Source of the DNA: Candidatus Pantoea persica
GTDB taxonomy: Bacteria > Pseudomonadota > Gammaproteobacteria > Enterobacterales > Enterobacteriaceae
Direction: 5' to 3'
Assembly: GCF_013753875.1 (NCBI RefSeq)
Contig: NZ_SMDS01000001.1
Span: forward strand, 1-64,000
Length of the DNA: 64,000 bases
Under the pieces are notes generated by a model. It saw only the letters and a list, made by a program, of their open reading frames with translations, searched no databases and was not told the DNA's origin. Positions 1 to 9,559 of this stretch are shown here, piece by piece. Position 1 is the first letter of the stretch. Each line of letters starts with the position of its first letter. Both the position numbers and the translations under genes were made by a program.

Positions 1-190
1 CGGCTAAAGTGCGCATAATGTTTATTATGTTAAATAAGTTGCACGTTTACAAACCTTGTTATCATTCTCGCGGAAAAAGGCGTTAACTGTAACAAAATTT
101 TTTTGAATATTTCTGTACACATTTTCTTTTCGATGTACAAATTGTCAATTTTTGACTGATCATCGTTTAACTCATTTTCGGGTTAAAATC

Positions 191-386
191 ATGCGTCAGA
201 GCAACAGCCTTCTCTCATCTTCAGAAGATATCGCACACTATTTTCGTGGATTGATCCCCACCGTCGCGCAGGCGGTGAGTTAACTGCAGCAGCTGCAGGG
301 CGAGCAGGCCGTGCACGCCCGCACCTATATCCTTCAGACCTCCGAACAGATCGATATCCCTATCGCCGCGCGATTACGGCGCAGCT
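191..386 (+). pseudogene. Short unrecognised gene remnant
   Basis: An ATG at 191 opens a frame beginning MRQSNSLLSSSEDIAHYF. It meets a TAA at 281 and then continues in the same frame with plausible coding text (QQLQGEQAVHARTYILQ) up to the 3' end of the convergent uvsE gene. I do not recognise the family. The stop plus the sensible downstream reading suggests the 5' remnant of a decayed gene. The 190 bases before it are AT-rich and hold no gene that I can see. Confidence 0.3.
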
Positions 387-1360
387 GGGCTAGGATCGAT
401 AACCTGCGTCGCCAGCGCATAGTCATAGAGCTGCTGTGACGCAAGGTTCTTCATCCTCACTTCGCACATAATATCGAAGCCGGTAAACGACAGTGCCCAG
501 CCGTTGAGGGTTGGATTGAAGTAGTAATCCGAATGGGCGCGCAGTTTGGTTTTCGCTAAGCCAAGCGCCTCCTGATCGGGGAATCCCTGTTCCGGGATCA
601 GCCCCTCTTGCGAGATGGAGTAGTGCAGCACCGGCCGTACGCCGCGCCACGACTCCTCAATCCGTGCGATGCGTGGGTCATCCGGCAGAATAAAGGCGTT
701 TTCCTTTACCCAGTGGTGATGGATGTCGATCACGATGGGACAGAGCGCCCTCGCCTGCAGCACGTCGTCCAGCGAGCAGGAGATTTCGTCATTCTCGACC
801 GTCAGCATATTGCGCGCCGCCGGGCTGAGCCGCCCAAACGCCTCGCTGAAGCCCTCGAAGCCCCTTTTGCCGTTCATATGGATATTGATTTTGAAATCCC
901 GAAACGTTTTGCCGTAGCCCATCATCACGGCGCACAGCACATGGTACTCCAAATCCTCGATGGCCCGCTGCACCACATCAGGATTATCGGAGGCCAGCAC
1001 CGAATATTGTCCCGGATGGAAAGAGAGGCGGATGTTGTGCTGTCGCGCCAGCGCGCCGCAGTGCGCGAACAGCGGCGCAAGATCGGGCAGAAATTCCTGA
1101 TAGAGCGGCGTCGCCTCGGGCACGGTATAGAGCGGTAGCAGATCGCTGCCGATGCGCATCATGCGCAGGGTTTCCGGCTGCGTCGCCAGGGTTTCCATCA
1201 GGCCGGCCAGGTTCGTCAGGTTGATACGGGCGAGACCGGCGATCAGCGCGATCTGCTCCTCCCGTGTCAGGCTGAGAAAGCGCGTGCGGGTGGTGCTTTT
1301 GAACGGAAAACGTTGTTTGAGGTCTGCATCCAGAAATTTACACGCGAAGCCTAATTTCAT
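374..1360 (-). CDS. uvsE: UV damage endonuclease UvsE
   Basis: Intact protein of 328 residues. UvsE/UVDE enzymes are TIM-barrel metal-dependent endonucleases that nick DNA 5' of UV photoproducts and some abasic sites, independently of UvrABC. The N-terminus (MKLGFACKFLD), the FHPGQYSVLASDNP stretch, the FKINIHMNGKRG stretch and the VIDIHHHWVKE segment are typical of the family. The ATG at 1360 is preferred over an upstream in-frame ATG (1381) because AGGAGG lies just ahead of it. It is one of the few genes in this part of the window with no lesion. The function is repair of UV damage in the cytoplasm; expression control is not visible. Confidence 0.9.
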   Translation of the reverse strand: MKLGFACKFLDADLKQRFPFKSTTRTRFLSLTREEQIALIAGLARINLTNLAGLMETLATQPETLRMMRIGSDLLPLYTVPEATPLYQEFLPDLAPLFAHCGALARQHNIRLSFHPGQYSVLASDNPDVVQRAIEDLEYHVLCAVMMGYGKTFRDFKINIHMNGKRGFEGFSEAFGRLSPAARNMLTVENDEISCSLDDVLQARALCPIVIDIHHHWVKENAFILPDDPRIARIEESWRGVRPVLHYSISQEGLIPEQGFPDQEALGLAKTKLRAHSDYYFNPTLNGWALSFTGFDIMCEVRMKNLASQQLYDYALATQVIDPSPAAP

Positions 1361-1489
1361 ATTTCCTCCTGTTAAATACACAAAGTAAGTGTAACCGCTA
1401 TTTTAAAACCGGCAGGCGGCGGGCGGCTGAGCGCGGTAAAAGTGGACAAAACGCCTGCGCGAGACAGACGTTGAGGTTACTGATGTTTT

Positions 1490-1873
1490 CTATTCGGGCG
1501 GTTGCTGCTGTAGATAAAGAACAGCGCCACGCCCAGGCAGGCGGCCGGGCGAAAAGGCGATCGCCGCATTGCCCAGCCAGCCGAAGTTATCGATCAGCAT
1601 GCTCATGGCTAGCTGGCCGAAGATCACCGCTACCGTCGTAACAGCGGTGCCGATGCGCTGCACCGCCATGATGACGATATAGGGTACGCCGCACAGCGTG
1701 TGCGGCGGCTCGAAAAAGAAAATCAGCAGCGCCGTGACCACCGCGCCCAGCACGAAGGTGAGAAAGTCGCAGCGGAAGACGCCTACTTTGCCGCCGAGCT
1801 GGCCGTTAATGGCGGCCTGAATGCTCAGCAGCGCGCCGCCCAGCACGGCCAGACAGATCATAACAATGGTCAT
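1490..1873 (-). pseudogene. YdcZ/DUF606 DMT-type transporter, first copy, damaged
   Basis: The N-terminal two thirds (AVLGGALLSIQAAINGQLGGKVG ... VIFGQLAMSMLIDNFGWLGN) match small four- to five-helix membrane proteins of the DUF606/YdcZ branch of the drug/metabolite transporter superfamily. Compared with the family, roughly 15 residues are missing after EPPH, and the last helix is out of frame (PGRGAVLYLQQQPPE in place of a hydrophobic helix). It sits just downstream of a second homologue on the same strand, as in two-gene YdcZ pairs. Probably non-functional; the substrate is unknown. Confidence 0.7.
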
Positions 1874-1874
1874 A

Positions 1875-2307
1875 TTACCCCTTAGCCACCAGCGCTAACG
1901 CGATGATCATAAACAGTAGCTCAATGATGCGTCTGGCATCGATGCGACGGTGCGGCGTGCCCAGCAGACCAAAATGGTCGATCACCAAGCTCTTGAAAAC
2001 CTGCCCGGCCAGAATGCCGATCATGGTCATGGCGATGCCGATCATCGGCGTCGCCAGCGTCAGGCTCACCACATAGCCGGGACCGAGAATGCCGCCCAGC
2101 AGCTGCCAGCCCGGCTGGGCAAAAACGAGGGGTTGTTGCGCGGGCTGAAAACAGTATCAGCAGAAAGGTCAGCACCGCGCCGACGCCAAAGATGCTGAAC
2201 GTCGCCCAGATATCCCCTACCTGCTGGCCCAGCGGCCCGAGCAGGCCCGCCTCTACCGACAGCCCTATTCCACCGGCGATAACCAGAAAAATAAAAATAA
2301 GTTGCAT
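1875..2307 (-). pseudogene. YdcZ/DUF606 DMT-type transporter, second copy, frameshifted
   Basis: Starts at the ATG at 2307 behind AAGGAAGCC. The first helices (MQLIFIFLVIAGGIGLSVEAGLLGPLGQQVGDIWATFSIFGVGA) are in one frame. After about position 2120 the frame breaks, and the rest (SLTLATPMIGIAMTMIGILAGQVFKSLVIDHFGLLGTP) continues in another. This is a paralogue of the neighbouring gene and ends 1 base before its start, so they formed an operon. A decayed LysR gene lies divergently upstream and was probably its regulator. Confidence 0.7.
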
Positions 2308-2403
2308 AACGGCTTCCTTTGTATCGAGGCGCAAGAGCATAAAGCAGCGTATTAAGAGAAAAAACGCTATAGTTCGGCAAACACCTTTGCAGGAATTGCA
2401 TTA

Positions 2404-2690
2404 ATGGACAGTACCGGCTCAATTGACCTGCGGGCACTGCGCTTTTTTCTCAACGTGTTCGATGCGCAAAATTTTTGTGTGGTGGCGAGGCACGAAGGGG
2501 TCTCCGCCTCGATGGTGTCGCGCACCATCCTGCAGCTGGAGGATACGCTGGGTCTGCAGCTCTTCTACCGCAACACGCGCGCGGTGATCCCTACCAGCGC
2601 ATAGCCGACGCTGGTGCAGCATGGAGGTGTGCGGCAATCGCGCCAAGGCGGCGCGCTCGGCGGAGCGGTGAGCGTGGGCTTAGCACGGCG
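2404..2690 (+). pseudogene. LysR-family regulator, N-terminal remnant
   Basis: MDSTGSIDLRALRFFLNVFDAQNF followed by VSASMVSRTILQLEDTLGLQLFYRNTRAVIPT is the winged helix-turn-helix of a LysR-type regulator. An in-frame TAG at 2602 ends it after 66 residues, and the effector domain is absent. The sequence passes into an Lrp/AsnC remnant on the other strand, so the 3' part has been deleted. It is divergent from the YdcZ pair. Confidence 0.7.
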
Positions 2691-2945
2691 CACCGCCCAG
2701 CGGCCAGGCGCTCAGCCCTTTGATCTCCTTTAGCACAAACATGCTCCGCATCTCCTTCAGGCCCGGCAGGCGACTCACCACCGCCATCGCGAAAATCGGC
2801 GTAGCTATCAAGATCGGCGGCCACCACCTGCAGTAAAAAGTCGGTGTCGCCGCCGATGCTGTAGCAGGCCACCACGTTCTCCAGCGCGCTGACTTTCTCG
2901 GCGAACTTTCTTGCCTGCGCCTCTCCAGGCGCGTGACCGCGCCCA
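2680..2945 (-). pseudogene. Lrp/AsnC-family regulator, C-terminal remnant
   Basis: The RAM effector domain is readable in two frames: VVACYSIGGDTDFLLQVVAADLDSYADF, then AVVSRLPGLKEMRSMFVLKEIKGLSAWPLGG. A frameshift near 2795 separates them. The DNA-binding N-terminus is missing; upstream (towards higher coordinates) the sequence turns into a piece of aroD. No functional product is expected. Confidence 0.65.
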
Positions 2946-3248
2946 GGCCGCCCATCGCCATAGTCAGCAGCGGCTTATCGCTACGCTGACGCATTTGCCA
3001 GGTCACCTCCATCAGGCGGTTGACGTCCAGCGGCGTCTTCGGCATTACGGCGATTTTCAGGATGTCCGAGCCGTGCGCCTCCTGCCATATCAGGCACTGC
3101 AGCAATATCGGCATTTTCCGGCGTCCCCTGGAAATCGTGCCAGGAAAGAATCACGGCGACGTGGCGACGGTGCGCCTGCGCCACCAGCAGCTCTACCGGC
3201 TGCGCGCCGATGCGCATTTCGATATCGATCAGGCCGGCGAATATGGAA
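2935..3248 (-). pseudogene. aroD: 3-dehydroquinate dehydratase (type I) internal fragment
   Basis: Two overlapping frames give a continuous AroD text: VAVILSWHDFQGTPENADIAA, then QCLIWQEAHGSDILKIAVMPKTPLDVNRLMEVTWQMR and LLTMAMGGLGAVTRLE. This corresponds to the middle and later part of type I DHQ dehydratase, including the lysine region (KIAVMP). The N-terminal third is missing and is replaced by the end of an NCS1 permease gene; the C-terminus is also gone. It is a deletion scar that joins unrelated genes. Confidence 0.65.
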
Positions 3249-4446
3249 CAGCAGGTAGGCACAGCTGGTCACCGCCAGGCTGGTCCCCCAGGAGATATCC
3301 GCGCCAGGGATCAGGTGCGCGTAGGGGCCGGTAAAAAAGGCGTTCTCCACAAAGGGGATCTGCACCACCACGCCGCCGAAGTAGATCAGCAGCGCGTTGG
3401 TGTTCACCAGCCCGTAGCGACCGCCGTCGGCGCGGAAAATCGCGGCGATGTCGTAGCGCTGCTGCTTCACCACATAAAAGTCGAGCAGGTTGATCATGCT
3501 CCACGGGATCAGCACGCCGATCAGCGCCCAGATCAGTTCAGGAAGAAAGTGACGAAGTCGGCCGAAGCCGGCAGCTAGGCCAGACGGAAGGTCTGCACGG
3601 GGTGATCAGCGACAGCACCGAGCCATAGAGATTCATTGAGTTGTGACAGATGATGTTCATCAGAAACAGCAACATCAGGATCGGCCCAAGCCAGCCGGTG
3701 GCCTGCCGCACCGCCGCCATCGCATCGCCCTCGCCGCCCAACAGGTTTACCGCCACCACGCCGAACAAAAACGCTAGGATCGTGCCGCAGCAGGCGCTGA
3801 GCCAGGTGCAGATAAAGGGCCGAAAGACGCCGATATTGGCGGGCAGATAGCGGGAGTAGTCAGAGGTATAGGGCGAAAAGCTGATCTGCCACACCGCGCA
3901 GATGCAAAAGGTGGCGAACCAGCCGTTCAGGTTGAAGGTGCCGCGCTGCCAGAAATCGGCAGGCAGCGGACGATCGAGCATCACGATTAACCCCACACCA
4001 CCAGCGCAATGCCCATTACCCAGGCGCCGACCTTGTCGCCACCGCGCCGAGCACAGTGGCGGAATGAATTGGCAGCGCCGGGATCACGTTATTGATCACA
4101 TTGCCGGAGAGCGTCACGTTGGAGATAAAGAAGCCGAGATAGATCGCCGTGGTAAAGCAAATCACTAGCAGCGAGCCGTAGCGGCCAAACTGAGTGCGGC
4201 TCTGCACCATCTGCGGGATGCCGACGCGCGGCCCCTGCTCACCAGAAACAGCCCGCCAAATAGGTGACCAGCGACAATCGCCGCGATCGCCGACAGGATA
4301 TTAAGATGGTAAGTCTGGGTTGAAATCGCGCCGGTCACCACCGCCAGCGGCGCGATATTGGTGCAGAACCACAGGGTAAACAGGCTGCGCGCCTTGCCGT
4401 GCCGCTCGTTTTCCGGCACATAGTCGACCGACTTATTCTCTATCAC
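3246..4446 (-). pseudogene. NCS1-family cytosine/purine/allantoin-type permease, multiply frameshifted
   Basis: Four successive frames spell one permease: ENERHGKARSLFTLWFCTNIAPLAVVTGA, then YGSLLVICFTTAIYLGFFISNVTLSGNVINNV, then WFATFCICAVWQISFSPYTSDYSRYLP and MLLFLMNIICHNSMNLYGSVLSL, then PWSMINLLDFYVVKQQRYDIAAIF. These are hallmarks of nucleobase:cation symporter-1 proteins. At least three frameshifts are needed, and the last helices run into the aroD fragment at about 3246. The substrate cannot be told. It may have belonged to the catabolic block that follows. Confidence 0.75.
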
Positions 4447-4667
4447 GTTGTTTTGAGAAATGTTTATCCTCCGCGCTGGGGATTTTTATTTTTTAATCTG
4501 TAGGGTTTGTTACATGAACTGCGGCAAAGCCTGGCCGGAGGCCGTCATGACCCCGACAACAAACGGGCTTCGGGATGCATCCTTTACGTCAGGCGCGCGG
4601 CCGACATCCGTGCGGCGCGCGCCTGCGGGTAGCCTCGTCCTGAGGCGGTTCCTGGTATGAAAAGCGG

Positions 4668-5986
4668 TTAACGTATAACGAAAGGATCGCCGATCGGCTC
4701 GTCACTGGTGCGCAGCCACACCGTTTTGGTAGTGATGAACGCCAGCGCCGCTTCCATGCCGCCCTCGCGGCCGTGGCCGAAGAGGCCGTAGCCGCCGAAC
4801 GGCACCAGCGGCGACACCATGCGGTAGGTGTTCCACACCACGCCGCTGCGCAGCCCTCTGGTCACGCGGTGGGCGCGTGCGAGGTTCTGTGTGAAGACGC
4901 CCGCCGCCAGCCCGTAGGCGCTGTCGTTGGCGAGGCGCAGTGCATCGGCTTCGTCGCGAAAGCTGACCACGGAGAGCACCGGGCCGAATAGCTCGTTAAC
5001 CACGCTCGCGGCACGCGGCGCGGCGGAGCAGTCGAGGATCGTCGGCGGATAGTAATAGCCGGGACGGTCGATGTCATCGAGGCCGGTCACCAGCCGCGCG
5101 CCCTGATCCAGCGACTGCGCTACCAGGGTTTGAATACGAGTTTTCTGCTGCGGCGTGCAGAGCGGGCCGAACTGGGTCGCCATCTCGTCGGGCGCGCCAA
5201 TCACGATACGCTCGACGCGCGCAGTCAGCACTGCCGAAAGCGATCTTTAATGCTTTCCGCCATCAGCAGGTGCGAACCGGCGACGCAGCTCTGGCCCGAG
5301 GAGGCGAAAATCGCCGCCACCTGTGCGTTGACCACTCTCTCCAGATCGGCGTCGTCAAAGACGATAAATGGCGACTTGCCGCCCAGCTCCAGCGTGGTTT
5401 TGCTCAGGTTTTCCGCGATGTTGCGCACGATATGGCGCGCCGTCTCCGGGTCACCGGTAAAGGCGATATGCGCCACCTGCGGATGGGTGGTAAGCACCGA
5501 GCCGCAGCTTTCGCCAAAGCCGGTGATGACGTTGCAGACGCCGGGCGGAAAGCCCGCCTCGGCGAGCAGCGGCGTCGGCACGCTTTCTGCCGCCTTCACC
5601 ACTAGCGTGCAACCCGCTGCCAACGCCGGGCCGATCTTCATCGCCAAGAGGAACAACTGGCTGTTCCACGGGATAATTGCCGCCACCACGCCCACCGGCT
5701 CACGCCGCGTCCAGGTTTCGGTGTCCTCCTTGTCGATGCTGAGCACGCGCCCCTCCAGCTTATCGGCGTTCTGCTCCACCAGATTCGCTAGCCGCATCAG
5801 CAGTTTGCCGCGTGCCGAGGCGGTCAGGTCGAGCCAGGCGGGCGCGTTGAAGGCGCGGTTGACCTCTTCCGCGCGCGCTTCGGCGATGGTCGCCCACGGC
5901 TGGCCGCTGGCGGGGTTCAGCGAGTAGAACGTCGCGGCACCGGACTCAAATTAGCCGTTAATAAAAAGTTTGAACGATTCCATCAT
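4668..5986 (-). pseudogene. NAD-dependent aldehyde dehydrogenase, broken
   Basis: Aldehyde dehydrogenase superfamily. The N-terminus (MMESFKLFING) is cut by an in-frame TAA at 5951. The reading resumes through PWNSQLFLLAMKIGPALAAGCTLVVKAAE, the Rossmann segment and TLELGGKSPFIVFDDADLE with SSGQSCVAGS (catalytic Cys). A frameshift near 5228 is followed by the C-terminal half up to PFGGYGLFGHGREGGMEAALAFI. Catalytic Glu and Cys codons are still present, so the decay is recent. It lies with an LLM monooxygenase and a flavin reductase on the same strand. Confidence 0.8.
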
Positions 5987-5994
5987 GCCACCTG

Positions 5995-6812
5995 TTAATG
6001 AAATTCAGGCATTACTTGGTTGATAAAGCGCGTCAGCGATGCCTTTTTGCGCTCGAAGGTCATGCCGCTGTCGATCCACAGCGCGAACTCATCATAGCCC
6101 AGCGCTTGGTAATGCTTGAGGCGGGTGATCACCTCGTTGGCGCTGCCGATCGCTAAGTTTTTGCGCATCGCCGCAGCGGAGTAGTAGGTGTTAGCGGCGA
6201 TTTCGGCCTCGCTCAGCTGCTCGATCAGCCCCTGGCTGACCGGACGCGCGTTTTTGAACCAGGCGCCGAAGTAGTTTTAGACGCGGTTAAGCTCTTCTGC
6301 CGCCGGCTGCGCGTCCGCTTCGTTCTCCGCCACGTAGCAATACTGCAACAACATGATTTTCAGCGACTTTTCCGGCGCCAGACGCTGGCGCATTTCGTGG
6401 AAGCGGTACCAGCTCGCGCATGCGCTGCCCCACCTCCCAGGCTTCCAGCACAGGCATCATGCGCTCATATTCATAGCTGTAGGCGCCGCGCGCGATGCCC
6501 ACAGCTCCAGCCGCCCGCCGGTGATGATGTCGGTCATCGCCGCCTCGCCCACCAGGCGCAGCAGATGATTGAAGGGCGCGATCACCGTGCCGGTGCCGAG
6601 CCGCACTTTTTGGTCCGGTTCGCCAGATCCGCCAGGTTGATAAAGGGATTCGGCGCAATGGTGAAATTCATGCCGTGATGCTCGCCGGTCCAGATGGCGT
6701 GCATGTTGCCCTTGTCCGCCATTTCGCACAGTTCCATCATTTCACGGTAAAGCTTGTCCTGCGGCTCATCGGGCGAAATGTGTTCCATATGGATAAAGAG
6801 TGACAGTTTCAT
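5995..6812 (-). pseudogene. LLM-class flavin-dependent monooxygenase, broken
   Basis: The start MKLSLFIHMEHISPDEPQ ... EMADKGNMHAIWTGEHHGMNFTIAPNPF is typical of bacterial luciferase-like (LLM) monooxygenases. Frameshifts near 6600 and 6480 break the barrel, an in-frame TAA occurs near 6275, and the C-terminal part (KNLAIGSANEVITRLKHYQALGYDEFALWIDSGMTFERK) is readable near 6010-6200. These enzymes need reduced FMN, and a flavin reductase fragment sits directly upstream on the same strand. Confidence 0.75.
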
Positions 6813-6832
6813 AGGATACTCCGGTACAGGTT

Positions 6833-7487
6833 TCAGCTGGCGAATTGTTTTATGGAGCCGTTGATTTCATCGCCGTAATAGATGCTGTAGTTGCCGACGC
6901 TATTCTCTCTGACGAAGCGGTTCATCAGCCATTTCAGTGCCGAATCCTTGATGGAAAGCGCAGAAATTTTTGCCAGATCCAGCCATTCGCCCTGCCTGAG
7001 CGCGCCGGGTGCGCTGTCGGTCGGCAGCGCGCAGAGAAAGACGATATGCTGCTTGCCGGTCGAGCGGTCGTCATAGATTGAGTAGACGAAGCCCGGCGCG
7101 GCGTTGACGCCCAGATCGGCGATCAGCGCGTTCGGGGTGTCGCTGACGCTACCGTCGGTCACGTGGCGCGACGGCAGGCAGACGGTGCCCGCTTGCTGCA
7201 CCATCACTGCGTGGCCGCTACATTCAATCAGCGCGCTGACTTCGACGCTGCGCCGATCGAGCAGGGTTTCAGCATTGCGATAGGGGGGTGAAATAGGCGC
7301 CGCGGTAGAGAGTAGCCCAACCCGGCGGTCGCCTGCAAGCGAAGCCCTCGATGCGGCCAATCATCAGCGCATGGTCGCCCGCGTCCACCACCTGATGCAG
7401 CGCGCAATCGAACCAGGCCGAGCTGTCGTCCAGCAGCGGCGTGCCACGCCACCAGCGCGAAGCGATACCTTTAATTTGATGGTTAAA
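6833..7487 (-). pseudogene. Flavin reductase-like protein, 5' truncated and frameshifted
   Basis: FNHQIKGIASRWWRGTPLLDDSSAWFDCALHQVVDAGDHALMIGRIEGF is the second half of an HpaC-type flavin reductase domain. After a frameshift near 7290 a further domain follows (VSALIECSGHAVMVQQAGTVCLPSRHV ... FVYSIYDDRSTGKQHIVFLCA), Nudix-like in appearance. The FMN-binding N-terminus is missing, because the gene begins abruptly at the divergent gntR gene. It probably once served the neighbouring LLM monooxygenase. Confidence 0.65.
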
Positions 7488-7903
7488 AGCCATTCTCTGA
7501 AAATCGAAAACGCGCCGATGACCCTGCGCGAGCTGGCGCTCAATAAGGTGCGTCAGGCCATTATCGCCGGCTACTTCAAGGCGGGCGATCGGCTGGTATA
7601 ACGCCAGCTGACCGAGCAGATTGGCGTCAGCCGCAGCGTGGTACGCGAGGTGATCCGCTATCTGGAAGCGGAAGGGCTGATTGAGAGCCTGCCGAAGAAG
7701 GGACCGATCGTGGCGCGGCTGACGTGGGTAATCGCCGAGCAGATCAACAACATCCGCCTGCTGCTGGAGCAGGAGGCAGCCTTTAGCTGCGCGCAGCGCG
7801 CCGGCGAGGCGGACAAGGCGCGGCTGCGCCAGCAGATGCAGGAGATCGCCCAGGCGTCGCGCGAACATAACGACATCAGGCGCGTCGAGGCGTCCCGGGC
7901 TTT
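7479..7903 (+). pseudogene. GntR/FadR-type regulator, 5' half (cut by an inversion)
   Basis: Winged helix-turn-helix plus the beginning of an FCD effector domain: MTLRELALNKVRQAIIAGYFKAGDRLV, a TAA at 7599 (probably from GAA), then RQLTEQIGVSRSVVREVIRYLEAEGLIESLPKKGPIVARL, and on to REHNDIRRVEASRAF. The gene stops at 7903, where the katN 3' part begins. The matching 3' half of this regulator lies at 15635-15851 on the other strand. It was divergent from the flavin reductase/LLM block and probably controlled it. Confidence 0.85.
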
Positions 7904-8282
7904 CTGATGACGCGCGAAGTAGCGCATCAGCTCTCATTCGAGAAGGAACTCTACTCTGATTCGCAACAATTTCCTTCCGGGCAAATTGCCGCCGATCGAG
8001 CAGTATTCCAACGTCTACTACAACATGTCAGCCGGTGAAGGCGACATTTGCGGCAGCTGGAATTCTGACGAGAACTTTGAGTACGTTGCCGATCCGATGC
8101 CTGCCGTAGACGGCGGCGACAGCGGAGCCAGCGTGATGCTGCCCTCCGATCAGGCGGTGGACGTCACCAGTCTCGCTACACGCACCGCCTCCGATCGCAG
8201 CCTGAACCCGACCACCGGGGTGGAGCTGGGATCGACTCTGGGCGAGGCTAATCAGCTCCAATCAGACAAGCCGTGTTCGTAA
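7904..8282 (+). pseudogene. katN: Manganese catalase KatN, 3' part (cut by an inversion)
   Basis: LMTREVAHQLSFEKELYS, a one-base frameshift near 7955, then RNNFLPGKLPPIEQYSNVYYNMSAGEGDICGSWNSDENFEYVADPMPAVDGGDS to a TAA at 8280. This is the C-terminal region of non-haem dimanganese catalases. The N-terminal and central part of the same gene ends at 15852 on the minus strand with NALGV, exactly where this piece starts with LMTREVAH. The two pieces became separated by an inversion. Confidence 0.88.
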
Positions 8283-8288
8283 CCTATC

Positions 8289-8315
8289 TCGCGTCAGTCA
8301 GGCAACTGGCTGACG
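8289..8315 (+). terminator. Hairpin after the katN 3' part
   Basis: GCGTCAG and CTGACGC flank a 12-base loop directly after the katN stop, followed by a pyrimidine-rich tract with short T runs. It is probably the original katN terminator, carried along in the inverted segment. Confidence 0.45.
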
Positions 8316-8352
8316 CGCTACGCTTTTCTCCTCTTGCTTTTTGCTTCACGCC

Positions 8353-8373
8353 ATAACGTCATCACGACGTTAT
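8353..8373. terminator. Inverted repeat, possible terminator of the small lipoprotein gene
   Basis: ATAACGTC and GACGTTAT are separated by 5 bases just downstream of the minus-strand lipoprotein gene. There is no long T tract, so this is a weak call. Confidence 0.3.
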
Positions 8374-8382
8374 CGTGCTTTG

Positions 8383-8556
8383 TTAGTGAAATTCCGGTTC
8401 AGGAAAGTGGCCGCAGTCATTCTGACTGAGAGCAGTGCCAGGCTGGCAGGTTTGCTGACGGGGTTCTGCCGAGGGCTCCGGCTTTTCCGGTGCCATTAGG
8501 CCTGAACGACAGGCGCTCAGCAGAGTCATAAACAGGGCAACTACGAAAAAACGCAT
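8383..8556 (-). CDS. Small putative lipoprotein
   Basis: 57-residue protein with a short hydrophobic signal and a lipobox (LLSAC, Cys16), followed by a Pro/Glu/Gln-rich tail with two more cysteines (QQTCQPG, NDCGHF). The ATG at 8556 is preferred because AAGGAG precedes it at good spacing. I do not recognise the family. It is inside the inverted segment, so originally it had the opposite orientation relative to its outside neighbours. Probably an outer-membrane-anchored small protein; function unknown. Confidence 0.6.
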   Translation of the reverse strand: MRFFVVALFMTLLSACRSGLMAPEKPEPSAEPRQQTCQPGTALSQNDCGHFPEPEFH

Positions 8557-8744
8557 ATCCGCTCCTTGTGATGTCAGGGTTATGGACAAACAAACGTCGG
8601 TGGTCAGCCGGAATGGCCGTGACCAGCGGCGCAGATATAAGTGTAGCTGGCGCGGAGAAAGTAGCGAAAAATCAGAATGAAGCTACCGTGCGGCCAGTGG
8701 CGTTAAAACAGGGCGAACATCAGGGCAATGGGAAAACTCATCGA

Positions 8745-9411
8745 CTAGGTGGCGCCGACCAGAAAGGCGCTGGCGACGCCGTGCGGCACGTGTAGAAGGC
8801 GCCCAGCGGATGCGCCATGCCGTGCACCAGGCCCAACCCGACATTAGAAAAGTCCATGCCCGCGACCTACTGCCCAAGCGCCATCTGCTCGACCGCGTCG
8901 GGATCGCCGTTTCGGCATGCTCGCCATCATCTCCGCGTCGACGATGGCGACCTGGGGGATGTCATGCGGATCGATGCAGACAAATTTACGCCGTTGCTCC
9001 TCGTCGGTAATGACGTAGTTGATGGTGACCCCGGCGGCGGTGCCGGCGGTTGTGGGAATGGCGAACAGCGTCACGCAGGGATGGCGCGTCGGCGCAAATC
9101 CTTCAAGGCTGCGCACGTCGGCGAATTCAGGATTGTTGTTGATGATGCCGATCGCCTTGCTGGTGTCCTGCGGCAAGCCGCCGCCGATGGCCACCAGATA
9201 GTCCGCTCCAGCTTGCTGAGTGGGATTAGGCACCACCTCGTCGTAAAGCGCCCACGGCAGCTGCTAGGCGTCGAGCAGATCGGTCGCGCCGTACCGCGCC
9301 GGCGGCGATAAGCGCCTTGTTCAGGCCGCGGCGTCTAACCTCCTCCGGCAGATAACGGATGGCGCCTGCGCCAAAGTAGGCAGTCTCGTTCAAAATCATG
9401 CGTTGTGCCAT
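8745..9411 (-). pseudogene. fucO: Iron-dependent alcohol dehydrogenase (FucO-like), deleted and frameshifted
   Basis: MAQRMILNETAYFGAGAIRYLPEEVRRRGLNKALI is followed by a frameshift and an in-frame TAG (9264). Then PNPTQQAGADYLVAIGGGLPQDTSKAIGIINNNPEF and IPTTAGTAAGVTINYVITDEEQRRKFVCIDPHDIPQVAIVDAEMM match lactaldehyde/1,2-propanediol oxidoreductase. After MASMP about 80 residues are missing; the text resumes with ALGQ, DFSNVGLGLVHGMAHPLGAFY and then breaks down. The deletion removes the first iron-binding histidine region. Non-functional. Confidence 0.8.
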
Positions 9412-9559
9412 GTTCACATCCTTGAGGTAAAAAATTCTCGTTACCTTCCCGCGTTATGCCGCTGTGATTCTGTTGCCTTCGTCACATTCCGGCTGCCGCT
9501 CATTTGATGAAAATAAACGAATTAGAGTTTTTTTCGTACAGGCACTGTAGCCTTGCCGC

